This document shows positions 25,696 to 34,690 of a stretch of DNA of 64,000 bases, piece by piece. A program made the position numbers and the translations under genes. Each line of letters opens with the position of its first letter. Positions within the stretch are counted from its first letter, which is position 1. Source of the stretch: CALZKI01 sp964567585 (GTDB taxonomy: Bacteria > Bacillota > Clostridia > Lachnospirales > Lachnospiraceae); contig CAZMND010000003.1 of the NCBI GenBank assembly GCA_964567585.1, positions 6,339-70,338 on the forward strand. Reading direction: 5' to 3'. The notes under the pieces are model-generated. The model did no database searches, was not told where the DNA came from, and was given only the letters and a program-made list of their open reading frames with translations.

Positions 25696-27051
25696 CTATA
25701 AATGCCGGCTTCTAAGTCCCTTCGGATAATGGTTCTTTAAAATTCCACCGGACAATTTGCCAAACCCCATTCCGTATAAATCCACACAAACTAAATTCCA
25801 GCCCTTATTGCCTGTTACATTTAATGTCTGCCCGTTCAAATACTGTCTGATTTCCGTACTGTCTGCCTTTAGCGAAATTACATTCTTAAAATCATCCGCT
25901 TCCAGTATATGTGACAATGCGTGTGCCGGCTCGATCCGGCCTTTTTTGATGGTTGCCACATGCAAGCCCGGTCGTAAAACCTTCAGTTTATCAAGATTTG
26001 GCGTATCCTTTGGCAGCAAATAAAGCTGTTCTCCAAAGGTGATGTATGTTCCACCCATAAAATCGGCTCTTTCGCATCGATCCAGTCCGGTTTCCATACA
26101 AAAGTCAAAAAATTCAGGATATTGCTTTACGCTCTGTCCCTTTTGTACCTTGTAATAATCTGCCTCATCCACACAAAATATACCTGCTTTTTTCAGCACC
26201 GCGAAAAAATGTCCTTCGCCTTTTATCTTATGAGGCCAGAGTCTTACACCCAGTTCACTTTGTTCCATGCCCTCATATACCGAAACATTTTGTACCGAAA
26301 ATTCAGGATGTCTTTCCAAAAACCTGTGTATACTGCCTTCATTTTCCTCTTTGGAAAATGTACAGGTTGAAAAAACAATGGTGCCGCCATCCTTTAACAT
26401 TGTAGCCGCCCGGTCCAAAATTTCATCCTGTCTGTTGGCACACAATTTTACATTGTCAGGACTCCATTCCGTCTTCGCCTCATCATTTTTGCGGAACATT
26501 CCTTCTCCCGAGCATGGCGCATCCACCAATATCTTGTCAAAAAAAGATTCAAACCTCTCTGCCAGTCTTTGCGGCGTTTCATTCAGTACAATGGCATTGG
26601 CAATGCCCATTCTCTCTATGTTTTCAGATAAAATTTTTGCCCTTTGCGGGTGAATTTCATTGGATACAAGCAATCCCCTGCCACTCATCTTTGAGCCAAT
26701 CTGAGTACTTTTTCCTCCGGGGGAAGCGCAAAGGTCCAGAATTTTCTCTCCCGGCTTTGGTTCTAAAAAATGAACAGGAGCCATAGCGCTTGGTTCCTGT
26801 ATGTAGTATACACCTGCTTCATGGTATGGATGTTTTCCGGGTTTATCCTCCTGTTCGTAGTAATATCCGTTTTCCTCCCACGGAACGTAGTTCAAACAAA
26901 AAGAATTGTCTTTCAAAAACCTCTCCTCATCTCCCCGTAAAGGATTGAAGCGCAATGCTTTATATTCTTCTTTTTCGTAACTATCTAAAAATGCCCGGTA
27001 CTCATTACCAAGCATTTTTTCCATTCTCTCTAAAAATTCAATTGGAAGCAT
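25696..27051 (-). CDS. RsmF-type rRNA cytosine-C5 methyltransferase
   Basis: This 451-residue enzyme of the RsmB/RsmF (Nop2/Sun) family carries the SAM-binding motif LDLCASPGGKSTQIG (about 106-120), DAPCSGEGMFRK with the release Cys (about 178-189), and STCTF with the catalytic Cys (about 229-233). The C-terminal 150 residues form a PUA-like RNA-binding region, as in RsmF. It makes 5-methylcytosine in 16S rRNA or tRNA; the exact target is not visible. The gene lies between trxA and the AI-2E gene with short gaps. Only a weak ribosome site precedes the ATG at 27051. Confidence 0.92.
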   Translation of the reverse strand: MLPIEFLERMEKMLGNEYRAFLDSYEKEEYKALRFNPLRGDEERFLKDNSFCLNYVPWEENGYYYEQEDKPGKHPYHEAGVYYIQEPSAMAPVHFLEPKPGEKILDLCASPGGKSTQIGSKMSGRGLLVSNEIHPQRAKILSENIERMGIANAIVLNETPQRLAERFESFFDKILVDAPCSGEGMFRKNDEAKTEWSPDNVKLCANRQDEILDRAATMLKDGGTIVFSTCTFSKEENEGSIHRFLERHPEFSVQNVSVYEGMEQSELGVRLWPHKIKGEGHFFAVLKKAGIFCVDEADYYKVQKGQSVKQYPEFFDFCMETGLDRCERADFMGGTYITFGEQLYLLPKDTPNLDKLKVLRPGLHVATIKKGRIEPAHALSHILEADDFKNVISLKADSTEIRQYLNGQTLNVTGNKGWNLVCVDLYGMGFGKLSGGILKNHYPKGLRSRHL

Positions 27052-27074
27052 TTTATATTCTCACTTACCTAATC

Positions 27075-27383
27075 TTAATCAAATAAACTTAATATTTTTT
27101 CCTTTGTCTGTACACCCACAAGTTTACCGACAACTTCCCCATTCTTAAATGCGATAAGTGTTGGAATTGTCATTACTTTAAAGTTCATAGCCAACTGAGG
27201 TTCATCATCCACATTGACTTTACATACTTTAATTTCATCCTGGGACTGTGCCAGTTCTTCAACTATCGGCATCAACATTTTACATGGTCCGCACCAAGCC
27301 GCCCAAAAATCAACCAAAACAGGTTGTTCAGACTTTAAAACCTCTGTTTCAAACGTACTTGTTATTACATTAATTTCCTGCAT
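27075..27383 (-). CDS. trxA: Thioredoxin
   Basis: This 102-residue protein has a complete thioredoxin fold with the active site WCGPC (30-34) preceded by VDFWAA, and the cis-proline motif TIPT (about 73-76). It reduces disulfides in cytoplasmic proteins. No thioredoxin reductase gene is adjacent. It starts 1 bp after the tcdA stop with AGAGGAG upstream (inside the tcdA end), so the two are co-translated. Confidence 0.96.
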   Translation of the reverse strand: MQEINVITSTFETEVLKSEQPVLVDFWAAWCGPCKMLMPIVEELAQSQDEIKVCKVNVDDEPQLAMNFKVMTIPTLIAFKNGEVVGKLVGVQTKEKILSLFD

Positions 27384-27384
27384 T

Positions 27385-28110
27385 TCATTCTCCTCTTATA
27401 TCCTTAATAACCTCTCCGGCTATTATCAGCCCTGCTACGGAAGGCACAAAGGCTACACTTCCCGGTACATCTTTTATTCTTCCCGTATTTTCTGAAGTTA
27501 TTTGCTCATTTTCCTTTTTTTCTCTTTTAATTGGCTGTTCTTTGGAATAGACGACCTTTAATTTCTTAATTCCGCGTTTTTTAAGTTCTGTGCGCATAAC
27601 TCGCGCAAGCGGACACACCTGCGTATTATAAATGTCCGAAACCTCCAGCCTTGTCGGGTCTAATTTATTTCCCGTACCCATACTGCTGATAATCGGAACA
27701 CCTGCTTCATTTGCCCGAACAATAAGTTCCAGTTTCGCTGTCACCGTGTCGATGGCATCCACAATATAGGTGTATTTTCCAAAATCAAATTCTCCCGAAT
27801 TTTCCGGAAGAAAAAAACATTTATGAACTGTTACCTTTGCCGTCGGATTAATATCTAAAATCCGCTCTTTCATCACATCTACCTTATCTTTGCCCACTGA
27901 ACTGTGGGTCGCAATAATCTGTCTGTTAATGTTGGATAAGGCTACGGTATCATTGTCGATTAGGTCAAATTTACCCACTCCGCTTCTTGCCAGTGCCTCA
28001 ACGACATAACCGCCCACACCGCCGACGCCAAAAACCGCGACATGCGCATTTTGTAATTTTTCCAGTACTTCTGCACCAAGCAGCATTTCTGTCCGGACAA
28101 ACTGTTCCAC
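27385..28110 (-). CDS. tcdA: tRNA threonylcarbamoyladenosine dehydratase (TcdA/CsdL)
   Basis: This 241-residue E1-like (ThiF/HesA fold) ATPase has the nucleotide-binding glycine-rich segment VAVFGVGGVGGYVVEALARSG (about 25-45), the following IDNDTVALSNINRQ, and the TcdA-type middle GTGNKLDPTRLEVSDI. TcdA turns t6A37 of tRNA into the cyclic ct6A form. The start codon is GTG, with AGGAAA upstream. It follows the HD-GYP gene by 27 bp. Confidence 0.93.
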   Translation of the reverse strand: MEQFVRTEMLLGAEVLEKLQNAHVAVFGVGGVGGYVVEALARSGVGKFDLIDNDTVALSNINRQIIATHSSVGKDKVDVMKERILDINPTAKVTVHKCFFLPENSGEFDFGKYTYIVDAIDTVTAKLELIVRANEAGVPIISSMGTGNKLDPTRLEVSDIYNTQVCPLARVMRTELKKRGIKKLKVVYSKEQPIKREKKENEQITSENTGRIKDVPGSVAFVPSVAGLIIAGEVIKDIRGE

Positions 28111-28137
28111 TTACTTTTCCTCATTTCGGATTTATTT

Positions 28138-29181
28138 TTACAATATTTCTTCTATAAACACGGTACGTTCCTGTCCTAAGTCCACAATTTTATCTTCCGT
28201 AATCGGTCTGTTCACACGGTTATAATAAATTTTAACAACCGGTCTTGGCCCCTTATTTTTACGGATATTTGAAACAATTCCCACTTCTTTTGTGGAAAGT
28301 CGTACCATCGCCCCAAGCGGATAAATCGCAATATTATTCGCAAACGATTCCACTACCTTCGGATCAAAATAAAATCCGCTGGCACCGTATAATTCCTCGA
28401 TTGCCATATATGGCATTATTCCCTTGTTGATGACCGCATGCGCAAAATGTGCGCAAACACGTACAATTCTCGCAGAAATCGGAATTTCCTCGGCTTTTTG
28501 CCCTTTAGGGAACCCTGAACCGTCCCAATTCTCATGATGAGACTGGATACAGTTTGCAATGACTCTCGGGATATTCTTCTGCAATGCAAAATAATATCCA
28601 TAGGTAGGATGTTCCTTCCACAAGCTCTGTTCCTGCGGCGGTAATTCCTTCATTGTAAGAAGTGTAGGCATTTCCGCCATACCAATGTCATGCAAAAGTC
28701 CTCCTACAATTGCACATACCATTTCTTCTGCAGAAAGTCCCAGACATCCTGCCACAAGTCCGCTCAATACTGCGGTATATAAACCGTTCTCATACAAACG
28801 GAGTTTATCAATGACTCTCAGTTCCACCAAGAAACCGACAATCTCCTCATTCTTAGCCAGTTTTTTGATTAAACTTTCCAACTGGGCAGCTACCTTAACT
28901 ACGTCATCATTTTTATTTGCTTCCGGTCTGTTGGGTGAAATCTGCCTCAAAATACGGATAAAATCTTCCACCAGAAGTTCTTCCATTTTATCAGAGGGCG
29001 AAATGAACAACGTATAAATATCCGCTACATCCACCTCTAAAATGCCAAACTCCCTGAATTTTTCAATATTTCTGTTGGTAATAACAGAACCTGCCGTCAA
29101 AAGGCATTTTCCATCCGGCAAGAAAACCGCCTGTTCCAGTTTCATACCCGGTTTAACTCTCGATATTGGTAATAAACTCAT
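28138..29181 (-). CDS. HD-GYP domain protein (probable c-di-GMP phosphodiesterase)
   Basis: This 347-residue protein has an N-terminal DUF3391-like region followed by an HD-GYP domain (about 125-280). Metal residues are visible: H164/D165 in LLHDIGM, H191, H215/H216 and D220 in HHENWDGSGFP. Two signature positions are changed: HDIGK reads HDIGM, and GYP reads GFP. Activity is therefore probable but not certain. HD-GYP enzymes hydrolyse c-di-GMP to pGpG or GMP. There is no membrane or sensor domain. It leads the run down to the ZIP transporter, with GGGGAGAAGG as ribosome site. Confidence 0.87.
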   Translation of the reverse strand: MSLLPISRVKPGMKLEQAVFLPDGKCLLTAGSVITNRNIEKFREFGILEVDVADIYTLFISPSDKMEELLVEDFIRILRQISPNRPEANKNDDVVKVAAQLESLIKKLAKNEEIVGFLVELRVIDKLRLYENGLYTAVLSGLVAGCLGLSAEEMVCAIVGGLLHDIGMAEMPTLLTMKELPPQEQSLWKEHPTYGYYFALQKNIPRVIANCIQSHHENWDGSGFPKGQKAEEIPISARIVRVCAHFAHAVINKGIMPYMAIEELYGASGFYFDPKVVESFANNIAIYPLGAMVRLSTKEVGIVSNIRKNKGPRPVVKIYYNRVNRPITEDKIVDLGQERTVFIEEIL

Positions 29182-29260
29182 ATTCCTTCTCCCCTAGGAT
29201 GTCCCATAATATATTAATTATACTACATTTTTAATAAACGCAAAAGAATTTTTTTAGGTC

Positions 29261-31054
29261 TTACACAGGCAGGCTTTCCCTTACGCATAAAGCGCCCCAG
29301 CCAACCTGTGAATTGGGATATTCCGACACCCCTGAAATCTGCCTTGCTCCGTTTAATAAATACGCCTTCACTTTCTGCCCGTATAAATACGGGTCATTTC
29401 CATTCACAATTCCCCATTCCATAAGGAGCGCCGCACTTCCCGTAACGATAGGCGTTGCAAAACTGGTTCCGCTAACTGCCTCTATCGTATATTCCTCTCT
29501 TGTATTGTTCCGACTCGGCGGAAATGGTAAAAAAGTCTGTATACGCCTACTGATAACAATATTTTCCCCCGGTGCGGCTATATCCGGTTTTACACTCTGA
29601 ACCACAATACGGCTTTTTTGTTCATCTCCAAGATTAAAACCTCTTCCCGAGAAACTTGCATAGCTGTCTGTTGCACCATTGTAAGCCCCAACCGTAATAA
29701 CCTTTCCTGCTGTAGACGGAATGGTGAAGGTAGCTTCCGGTGTGGGTGTGAAAAACCGTGTATTTTCTCCTCTTGTTACACCGCTTGGCATATACAAATC
29801 ATATCTTCCATATACAATCTGTTCTCCCAGTATTTGTATTTCCCATATGCCTGCATTTAAATAACCCGTGTTATTATTAAAGCCACTTATGGGAGATAAT
29901 TCAAAATAAATTTCCTGATTTACAGAATACGGGGCCGGCTCACCTACATACGTTAAAATTTCGGTTCCCGATAGCAAATTGACTTTTTTCCCCAAACCAT
30001 TTGTATCGATTTCTAGTTGTTGACCATCTGGGGCAATGAAAAAAATGCGGAATCTGTCCACATAATTCTTCCATAACTGAATGGATAAACTACTTTCATA
30101 CTCTCCTATGGAAAATTGTTGTCCTGCCCGCTCTCCGCTTGTCAGAAAGCCTCCCGCATGCCCAAAAGTTGTACCTTCATTACCACTTCCCACACAAATA
30201 ACACTTCTACCGATTTCAGATACATTATCCATAAAACGCTCCAAAATGGAGGTTCCGTCGTGAGAACCATAGGTATTCCCAAAGCTCAAATTAACCGCTA
30301 TCGGCATCTGCATAGAAACAGCCTTTTTGACCACATAAGTCAGTCCGCTCATTAACTGTGTGGTCCTAGGAAAAGACTCATTAACAGATATTCCAAGTTT
30401 TACAATAATCAAATTACTATCCGGCGCAACACCTTGGAAACGCTCTCCCGAACCGTTTCCGTTACCTGCGGCTATTTTGGTAACTGCCGTACCATGTCCG
30501 GAAACATCTATAGGCAGACTGTTTTCACTCATACCGGATGACTCACGTGCTAAAAGGACCTCATTTATTTCTTCTTCCGTCCATTCTTTTCCCGTCTGCT
30601 GGTCCAAAAAATACTTAACTCTGGTCGTTCCGTCACTATTTCTAAAATCCCGATCCCATAAATCCAATCCCGAATCCAGAATTCCAACAAGAGTATTCCT
30701 GCCGGACAAACCAAAAGGCTCGGCAGTTACCTGAAAAATACAGGAAACCCTTTTACTCTCCAGTATAGAATAGAAAAGTCGCTTAGGCTTTTCCACATAC
30801 TCTATCTCAGGACGGCTAATTAGCTCAGCTATCCTGTTTTCCGGGATTACAATAATGGCATAACCCAATATTAATTCTTCAACGGTTCCTCCCAAACCTT
30901 GTACAAAAGTTAAATCACCATTATATTTTACTATCAATTCCCACGTATTTTCTCTTGGATTAAACCCGACGCCAATGTCATTTTCAAAATTTACGGCTGT
31001 TTTATCTGTTTGAAGTGCAACATTTAAGAGATTTTCTAATTTCTGTGAATCCAT
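29261..31054 (-). CDS. Csp-type subtilisin-like serine protease
   Basis: This 597-residue S8 peptidase has the Csp (clostridial germination protease) plan. A prodomain of about 95 residues includes NPRENTWELIVKYNGDL. The catalytic domain has D127 (GILDSGLD), H187 (VSGHGTAV) and S531 (SGTSFATP), interrupted by a jelly-roll-like insert (about 330-440). There is no signal peptide. Csp proteases activate the cortex lytic enzyme SleC in germinating spores; the intact triad argues against a CspC-like pseudoprotease. No sleC or second csp is in the window. No good ribosome site precedes the ATG. A structured leader ending in a terminator lies 25 bases upstream. Confidence 0.88.
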   Translation of the reverse strand: MDSQKLENLLNVALQTDKTAVNFENDIGVGFNPRENTWELIVKYNGDLTFVQGLGGTVEELILGYAIIVIPENRIAELISRPEIEYVEKPKRLFYSILESKRVSCIFQVTAEPFGLSGRNTLVGILDSGLDLWDRDFRNSDGTTRVKYFLDQQTGKEWTEEEINEVLLARESSGMSENSLPIDVSGHGTAVTKIAAGNGNGSGERFQGVAPDSNLIIVKLGISVNESFPRTTQLMSGLTYVVKKAVSMQMPIAVNLSFGNTYGSHDGTSILERFMDNVSEIGRSVICVGSGNEGTTFGHAGGFLTSGERAGQQFSIGEYESSLSIQLWKNYVDRFRIFFIAPDGQQLEIDTNGLGKKVNLLSGTEILTYVGEPAPYSVNQEIYFELSPISGFNNNTGYLNAGIWEIQILGEQIVYGRYDLYMPSGVTRGENTRFFTPTPEATFTIPSTAGKVITVGAYNGATDSYASFSGRGFNLGDEQKSRIVVQSVKPDIAAPGENIVISRRIQTFLPFPPSRNNTREEYTIEAVSGTSFATPIVTGSAALLMEWGIVNGNDPYLYGQKVKAYLLNGARQISGVSEYPNSQVGWGALCVRESLPV

Positions 31055-31078
31055 ATACTAAATATATGAAAAAAGACA

Positions 31079-31112
31079 AAAAAATAATCGGCGGTTAGCC
31101 GACTATTTTTTT
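31079..31112. terminator. Intrinsic terminator between divergent csp and LysR genes
   Basis: Ten-bp arms (31082-31091 with 31097-31106, one wobble pair) with a 5-base loop are flanked by T runs on both strands. On the minus strand it closes the candidate RNA at 31079-31197, 25 bases before the csp start. Confidence 0.82.
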
Positions 31113-31197
31113 TGAGGGGTTCGACGATTATTTATCGTAAGGAAGGGTATTTTGCAATACCTCAAAACGATTGCTTTCGCAATTCGTTTGACTTTAC
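31079..31197 (-). ncRNA. Candidate structured small RNA or csp leader
   Basis: On the minus strand about 120 bases lie between a promoter (31204-31232) and an intrinsic terminator. Three hairpins follow in order: a 10-bp stem with one bulge closed by a GAAA tetraloop (about 31162-31186), a 6-bp stem closed by a GCAA tetraloop (about 31145-31160), and a 5-bp stem with a 5-base loop (about 31124-31138). The terminator stem comes last. I see no ORF with a ribosome site in it and could not match a known RNA family. It may be a free small RNA or an attenuating leader of the csp gene. Confidence 0.5.
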
Positions 31198-31203
31198 TCT
31201 CAT

Positions 31204-31232
31204 ATTGTATTACATTTTAATAAATAAGTAAA
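31204..31232 (-). promoter_or_regulatory. Promoter of the candidate RNA / csp leader
   Basis: On the minus strand TTTACT (31227-31232), 17 bases, TACAAT (31204-31209), pointing towards csp. It overlaps the divergent LysR promoter. Confidence 0.5.
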
Positions 31233-31263
31233 ATTCATTTTTTTCATTTAATAAGTGAATTTT
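31205..31263 (+). promoter_or_regulatory. LysR gene promoter and dyad
   Basis: On the plus strand TTGTAT (31205-31210), 18 bases, TAAAAT (31229-31234). An inverted repeat AAAATTCA (31230-31237) / TGAATTTT (31256-31263) follows, a plausible site for the LysR protein itself. AT-rich direct repeats TTTTAATAAATA occur at about 31215 and 31275. Confidence 0.4.
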
Positions 31264-31299
31264 ATTCAACTATCTTTTAATAAATAGGAGTCTGTAAAT

Positions 31300-32181
31300 A
31301 TGACATTATTAAGTTATGAAATTTTTTATACGGTGGCCCAGGAAAAAAGTTTCCAAAAAGCCGCTAAATTACTGAATATGACACCCTCCGCAATCAGCCA
31401 TGCAATAACCTCTATGGAAAAGGAACTGGGCTTTTCATTATTTATCCGAAACAAAAACGGTACAGTCCTGACCAGCAATGGCGAAGCTATCTACCCACAA
31501 ATTCTGGAAATTTTGAACAGTAATGAATATTTATTGCAATCCGTAGCACAGTTAAAGGGACTTCAATCCGGTACCATCAAAGTGGGCTGCTTTAATAGCG
31601 TTTGCACCGCATGGATGCCCGCTATTATGACCGCTTTCCGTAAGGAATACCCTGAAATCACAGTAAAAATCTTCCAGGGTACCTACGCCGATGTGGAACA
31701 ATGGCTCAAAAACGGCACCATCGATGTGGGCTTTCTTTCCGAATCCTGTACCAAAGACTTTTTTTACACGTCCCTTTATAAAGACCAGCTTCTTTGCCTT
31801 ACTCCGAAAAACTTTCCGGTTGCTAATCCCGACTATATTTCCATCGCCGAACTGGAAAATCAGGAGTTTGTTTTTCAGCGTGAAGCCTGTGATACCGATG
31901 TTCAGGCTTTTTTGGACAAATATCACATTTCCATAAAAACAATTCACCACGTAATTGATGACCAGTCCACCGTGGCACTTATTGAAGCCGGTATGGGAAT
32001 CGGAATTATGCCGGAAATTTTGGTGAAAAAAATGAGTAGTAACATAAACTCCTATGCATTGTATCCCGCTGAATACCGTACTATTTGTTTAGCTACTACC
32101 CACCCGCACGTTATGTCGCCTGCGGTAAACTGTTTTATTCAATTTGTAAATAACATGGATTTGGAACACTTAAATTCTTAA
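31300..32181 (+). CDS. LysR-family transcription regulator
   Basis: This 293-residue protein has an N-terminal winged helix (residues 1-60; KSFQKAAKLLNMTPSAISHAI is the recognition region) and a C-terminal periplasmic-binding-like effector domain (about 90-290), with the standard length. The effector is unknown. It is divergent from the csp protease and candidate RNA, so these are its natural candidate targets together with autoregulation. The start has TAGGAG upstream. Its stop overlaps the stop of the convergent M18 gene by three bases. Confidence 0.93.
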   Translation: MTLLSYEIFYTVAQEKSFQKAAKLLNMTPSAISHAITSMEKELGFSLFIRNKNGTVLTSNGEAIYPQILEILNSNEYLLQSVAQLKGLQSGTIKVGCFNSVCTAWMPAIMTAFRKEYPEITVKIFQGTYADVEQWLKNGTIDVGFLSESCTKDFFYTSLYKDQLLCLTPKNFPVANPDYISIAELENQEFVFQREACDTDVQAFLDKYHISIKTIHHVIDDQSTVALIEAGMGIGIMPEILVKKMSSNINSYALYPAEYRTICLATTHPHVMSPAVNCFIQFVNNMDLEHLNS

Positions 32182-33440
32182 GCACCATAATACTGCTTCA
32201 TCATCTTATACAGATATACCGTATCCTCACTTCCTGCGGTTTCTACACTGCAATGCATTGCAAGTTGCGCAAGACCTATATCTGCGGCGTTCACTGAAAT
32301 ATGAGCCGTGGATATATTTCCAAGTGTTGCCCCACCAGGCTCATCCGAACGATTGACATAAGTCTGAAATGGCACTTTCGCACTTTCACAAAGCATTTTT
32401 ATTTGTGCTGCGGACACGCCATCTGTTGTGTATTTCTGATTTGCATTAAATTTAATAACCACTCCTCCATTTAGAACAGGTCTATTGGTTGGGTCTGCTT
32501 TTTCCGGATGATTCGGATGCAGAGCATGACCATTATCTGCAGAAATCAAAAAGCTTTCTGCCAATTTTTGGCGCATAGCACCCTTTCCCAAATAAAAGCA
32601 CTCTGCAATTCTCTCCAGCACATCTTCCAAAAAAGTAGAATCTGCTCCCTGCTTGGTGCTACTGCCTACCTCTTCATTGTCAAAAACAGCACACACATTT
32701 ACATATTCCTTTGGCTGTTCTTCTGCCATTGCCATAATCAGTGCAAAAGCACATTGTAAATCATCCAGTCTCGGTGAATAAATGAATTCTTTATTTAAGC
32801 CCAGATAAGCCGGTTTTTGCCTTACATACAAAAATAAATCCTGTCCTAATATATCCTCTTTGGCAATTTCATACTGTTTTGATAAATAATGTAAGAGCCC
32901 TTTTTCCCCGATTTTTCCACCCATAAGCGGTAACAAATCCACCTGTGGATTGTAGGAAAACCCCTTATTAATTTCCCGATTCAAATGAATCGCCACATTA
33001 GGAATAATCATACTGTCCATATCCACATTCACAAGTCTGCTTCCTTCTTTTGTCACAATTCGTCCCGCAATGGATAACGGTCTGTCAAGCCACGATGAAT
33101 AAACCAGTCCGCCATAAGGTTCTACATTGATCTTAGTATAGGCTTTTTCAACCTCTATTTCAGGATTTTCTTTTACCTTAAAACAAGGGGAATCACTGTG
33201 GGCTGCCGCCATATGAAACCCTTTAAAATTCCTTTCCGGAATACCAAATGCCACTATGGAAGAATCATTTCGCGTAACATAGTATTTCCCTTGGGGTATC
33301 AGTTCCCATTCCTCATTTTCTAAAAGTTTTGTATATCCTTTTTCCTTCAAAATCTCTTCACAGCTGTTAATTGCATGGAAGGAAGTCGGTGAATTTTCTA
33401 TAAAATGAAACAAATTCTCGTTCAACTTTTCTTTTTTCAT
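32178..33440 (-). CDS. M18-family aminopeptidase
   Basis: This 420-residue metallopeptidase resembles aspartyl aminopeptidase. Zinc ligands are visible in AAAHSDSPCFKVK (about 78-90), SPRLDDLQCAF, VFDNEEVGSSTKQGA (about 260-274) and ISADNGHALHPNHPEK, with a C-terminal MHCSVE segment. It removes N-terminal residues from peptides in the cytoplasm as a dodecamer in known members. There is no signal peptide. The start has GGGAGG upstream. It is monocistronic and converges on the LysR gene. Confidence 0.94.
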   Translation of the reverse strand: MKKEKLNENLFHFIENSPTSFHAINSCEEILKEKGYTKLLENEEWELIPQGKYYVTRNDSSIVAFGIPERNFKGFHMAAAHSDSPCFKVKENPEIEVEKAYTKINVEPYGGLVYSSWLDRPLSIAGRIVTKEGSRLVNVDMDSMIIPNVAIHLNREINKGFSYNPQVDLLPLMGGKIGEKGLLHYLSKQYEIAKEDILGQDLFLYVRQKPAYLGLNKEFIYSPRLDDLQCAFALIMAMAEEQPKEYVNVCAVFDNEEVGSSTKQGADSTFLEDVLERIAECFYLGKGAMRQKLAESFLISADNGHALHPNHPEKADPTNRPVLNGGVVIKFNANQKYTTDGVSAAQIKMLCESAKVPFQTYVNRSDEPGGATLGNISTAHISVNAADIGLAQLAMHCSVETAGSEDTVYLYKMMKQYYGA

Positions 33441-33547
33441 AATGCCTCCCTAAAGAATCACTTTTTCTTATCATAGCACATTTTCTATTTATAGTCTTTG
33501 ATTTATTTTGTATAATAGGCTTATCCCTGACGAAAGGAACCCCCAAA

Positions 33548-34690
33548 ATGAAAAAATCTGCCAAAGCCATAATTTTTCTTACATCAGTATTTGCCATAAT
33601 TCTCACAATTATGCTGATTTTTCTTTTAAAAGCCAATACCGGTATGTCTATGTCAGCAACAGATTTTTATGTAGGCGGCGACCTTTCCTCTATTATTGAA
33701 GTGGAAGAAAACGGTGGAACTTTCTATGACGATGCCGGGAATGAGCAGGACGTTTTTAAAATTCTCAAAGAAAATGGTATGAACAGTATCCGAATCCGTA
33801 TTTGGAACGACCCTGTTGATGAAAACGGCACCCCCTATGCAAATGGTCACAACGACCTTGCCACTGCTATTCAAATCGGGAAACGTGCTACCGCCTGTGG
33901 AATGCGCGTATTTATTGATTTTCATTACTCCGATTATTGGGCTGACCCATCCAGTCAAACCGTTCCAAAAGACTGGGAAAACCTGACTTTTGAAGAAAAA
34001 GAGCAGGCCCTTTATACATACACAAAGGAATCCTTACAGTCTCTGCTTGATAGTGGAGTCAATGTCACTATGGTTCAAATCGGTAACGAAACCACCAGCG
34101 GTATTGCAGGCGAATATGAGTGGGATAAGATGACCACACTTATGTCCGCAGGTTCAAAGGCCGTACGCGAAATTGCCACGGAAAATGACCGTGAAATTTT
34201 GGTTGCCATACATTTTACCGAATATAACCATTTTAACTGGTATGCCGATCAATTGGAACTATATAGCGTAGATTATGACGTTTTTGCCGCCTCCTACTAT
34301 CCCTATTGGCATGGTAGTTTGGAAGGTCTGCAAGAGTCCCTGAAAAACATCATCAATAAGTACGAAAAGAAAATACTGATTGCAGAATTTGCTTATCCCT
34401 ATAACTTTACCAATCAGGATAATATGCAAAATGCCTTATCCTTTGGAAGTTCCTTAGATTTTCCTTATACAGTAAGTAAAACCGGACAGGCAGAATGCAT
34501 AGAAGACATATATAAAACAGCCACCGCCCTCGGCGATGACTGTCTTGGTCTGTTTTATTGGGAACCGGCTTGGAAAGCCATCCCCGATTCCGATTATATT
34601 GGTTCTCCTTGGGAAAACCAGGCTCTTTTTGACAGTGAAGGAAATCCTCTTCCTGCCCTAAGAAGTTTTCTTTTTTCTGAAAACCATTAG
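33548..34690 (+). CDS. GH53 endo-beta-1,4-galactanase, membrane-anchored
   Basis: This 380-residue enzyme of glycoside hydrolase family 53 cuts beta-1,4-galactan side chains of pectin. An uncleaved-looking N-terminal membrane anchor (about 7-28) is followed by the TIM-barrel. The family start FYVGGDLSSI is present. The acid/base Glu is E181 in QIGNETTSG and the nucleophile is E280 in LIAEFAYPY. It is therefore probably displayed on the cell surface. It stands apart from the GH36 alpha-galactosidase (51198-53411). The start has AAAGGA upstream. The last 33 bases overlap the 3' end of the convergent GtrA gene. Confidence 0.92.
   Translation: MKKSAKAIIFLTSVFAIILTIMLIFLLKANTGMSMSATDFYVGGDLSSIIEVEENGGTFYDDAGNEQDVFKILKENGMNSIRIRIWNDPVDENGTPYANGHNDLATAIQIGKRATACGMRVFIDFHYSDYWADPSSQTVPKDWENLTFEEKEQALYTYTKESLQSLLDSGVNVTMVQIGNETTSGIAGEYEWDKMTTLMSAGSKAVREIATENDREILVAIHFTEYNHFNWYADQLELYSVDYDVFAASYYPYWHGSLEGLQESLKNIINKYEKKILIAEFAYPYNFTNQDNMQNALSFGSSLDFPYTVSKTGQAECIEDIYKTATALGDDCLGLFYWEPAWKAIPDSDYIGSPWENQALFDSEGNPLPALRSFLFSENH

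Noticed and set aside
31113..31140. tRNA-like GGTTCGA segment
   Set aside because: No cloverleaf can be formed around it; the flanking sequence fits the hairpins of the candidate small RNA instead.
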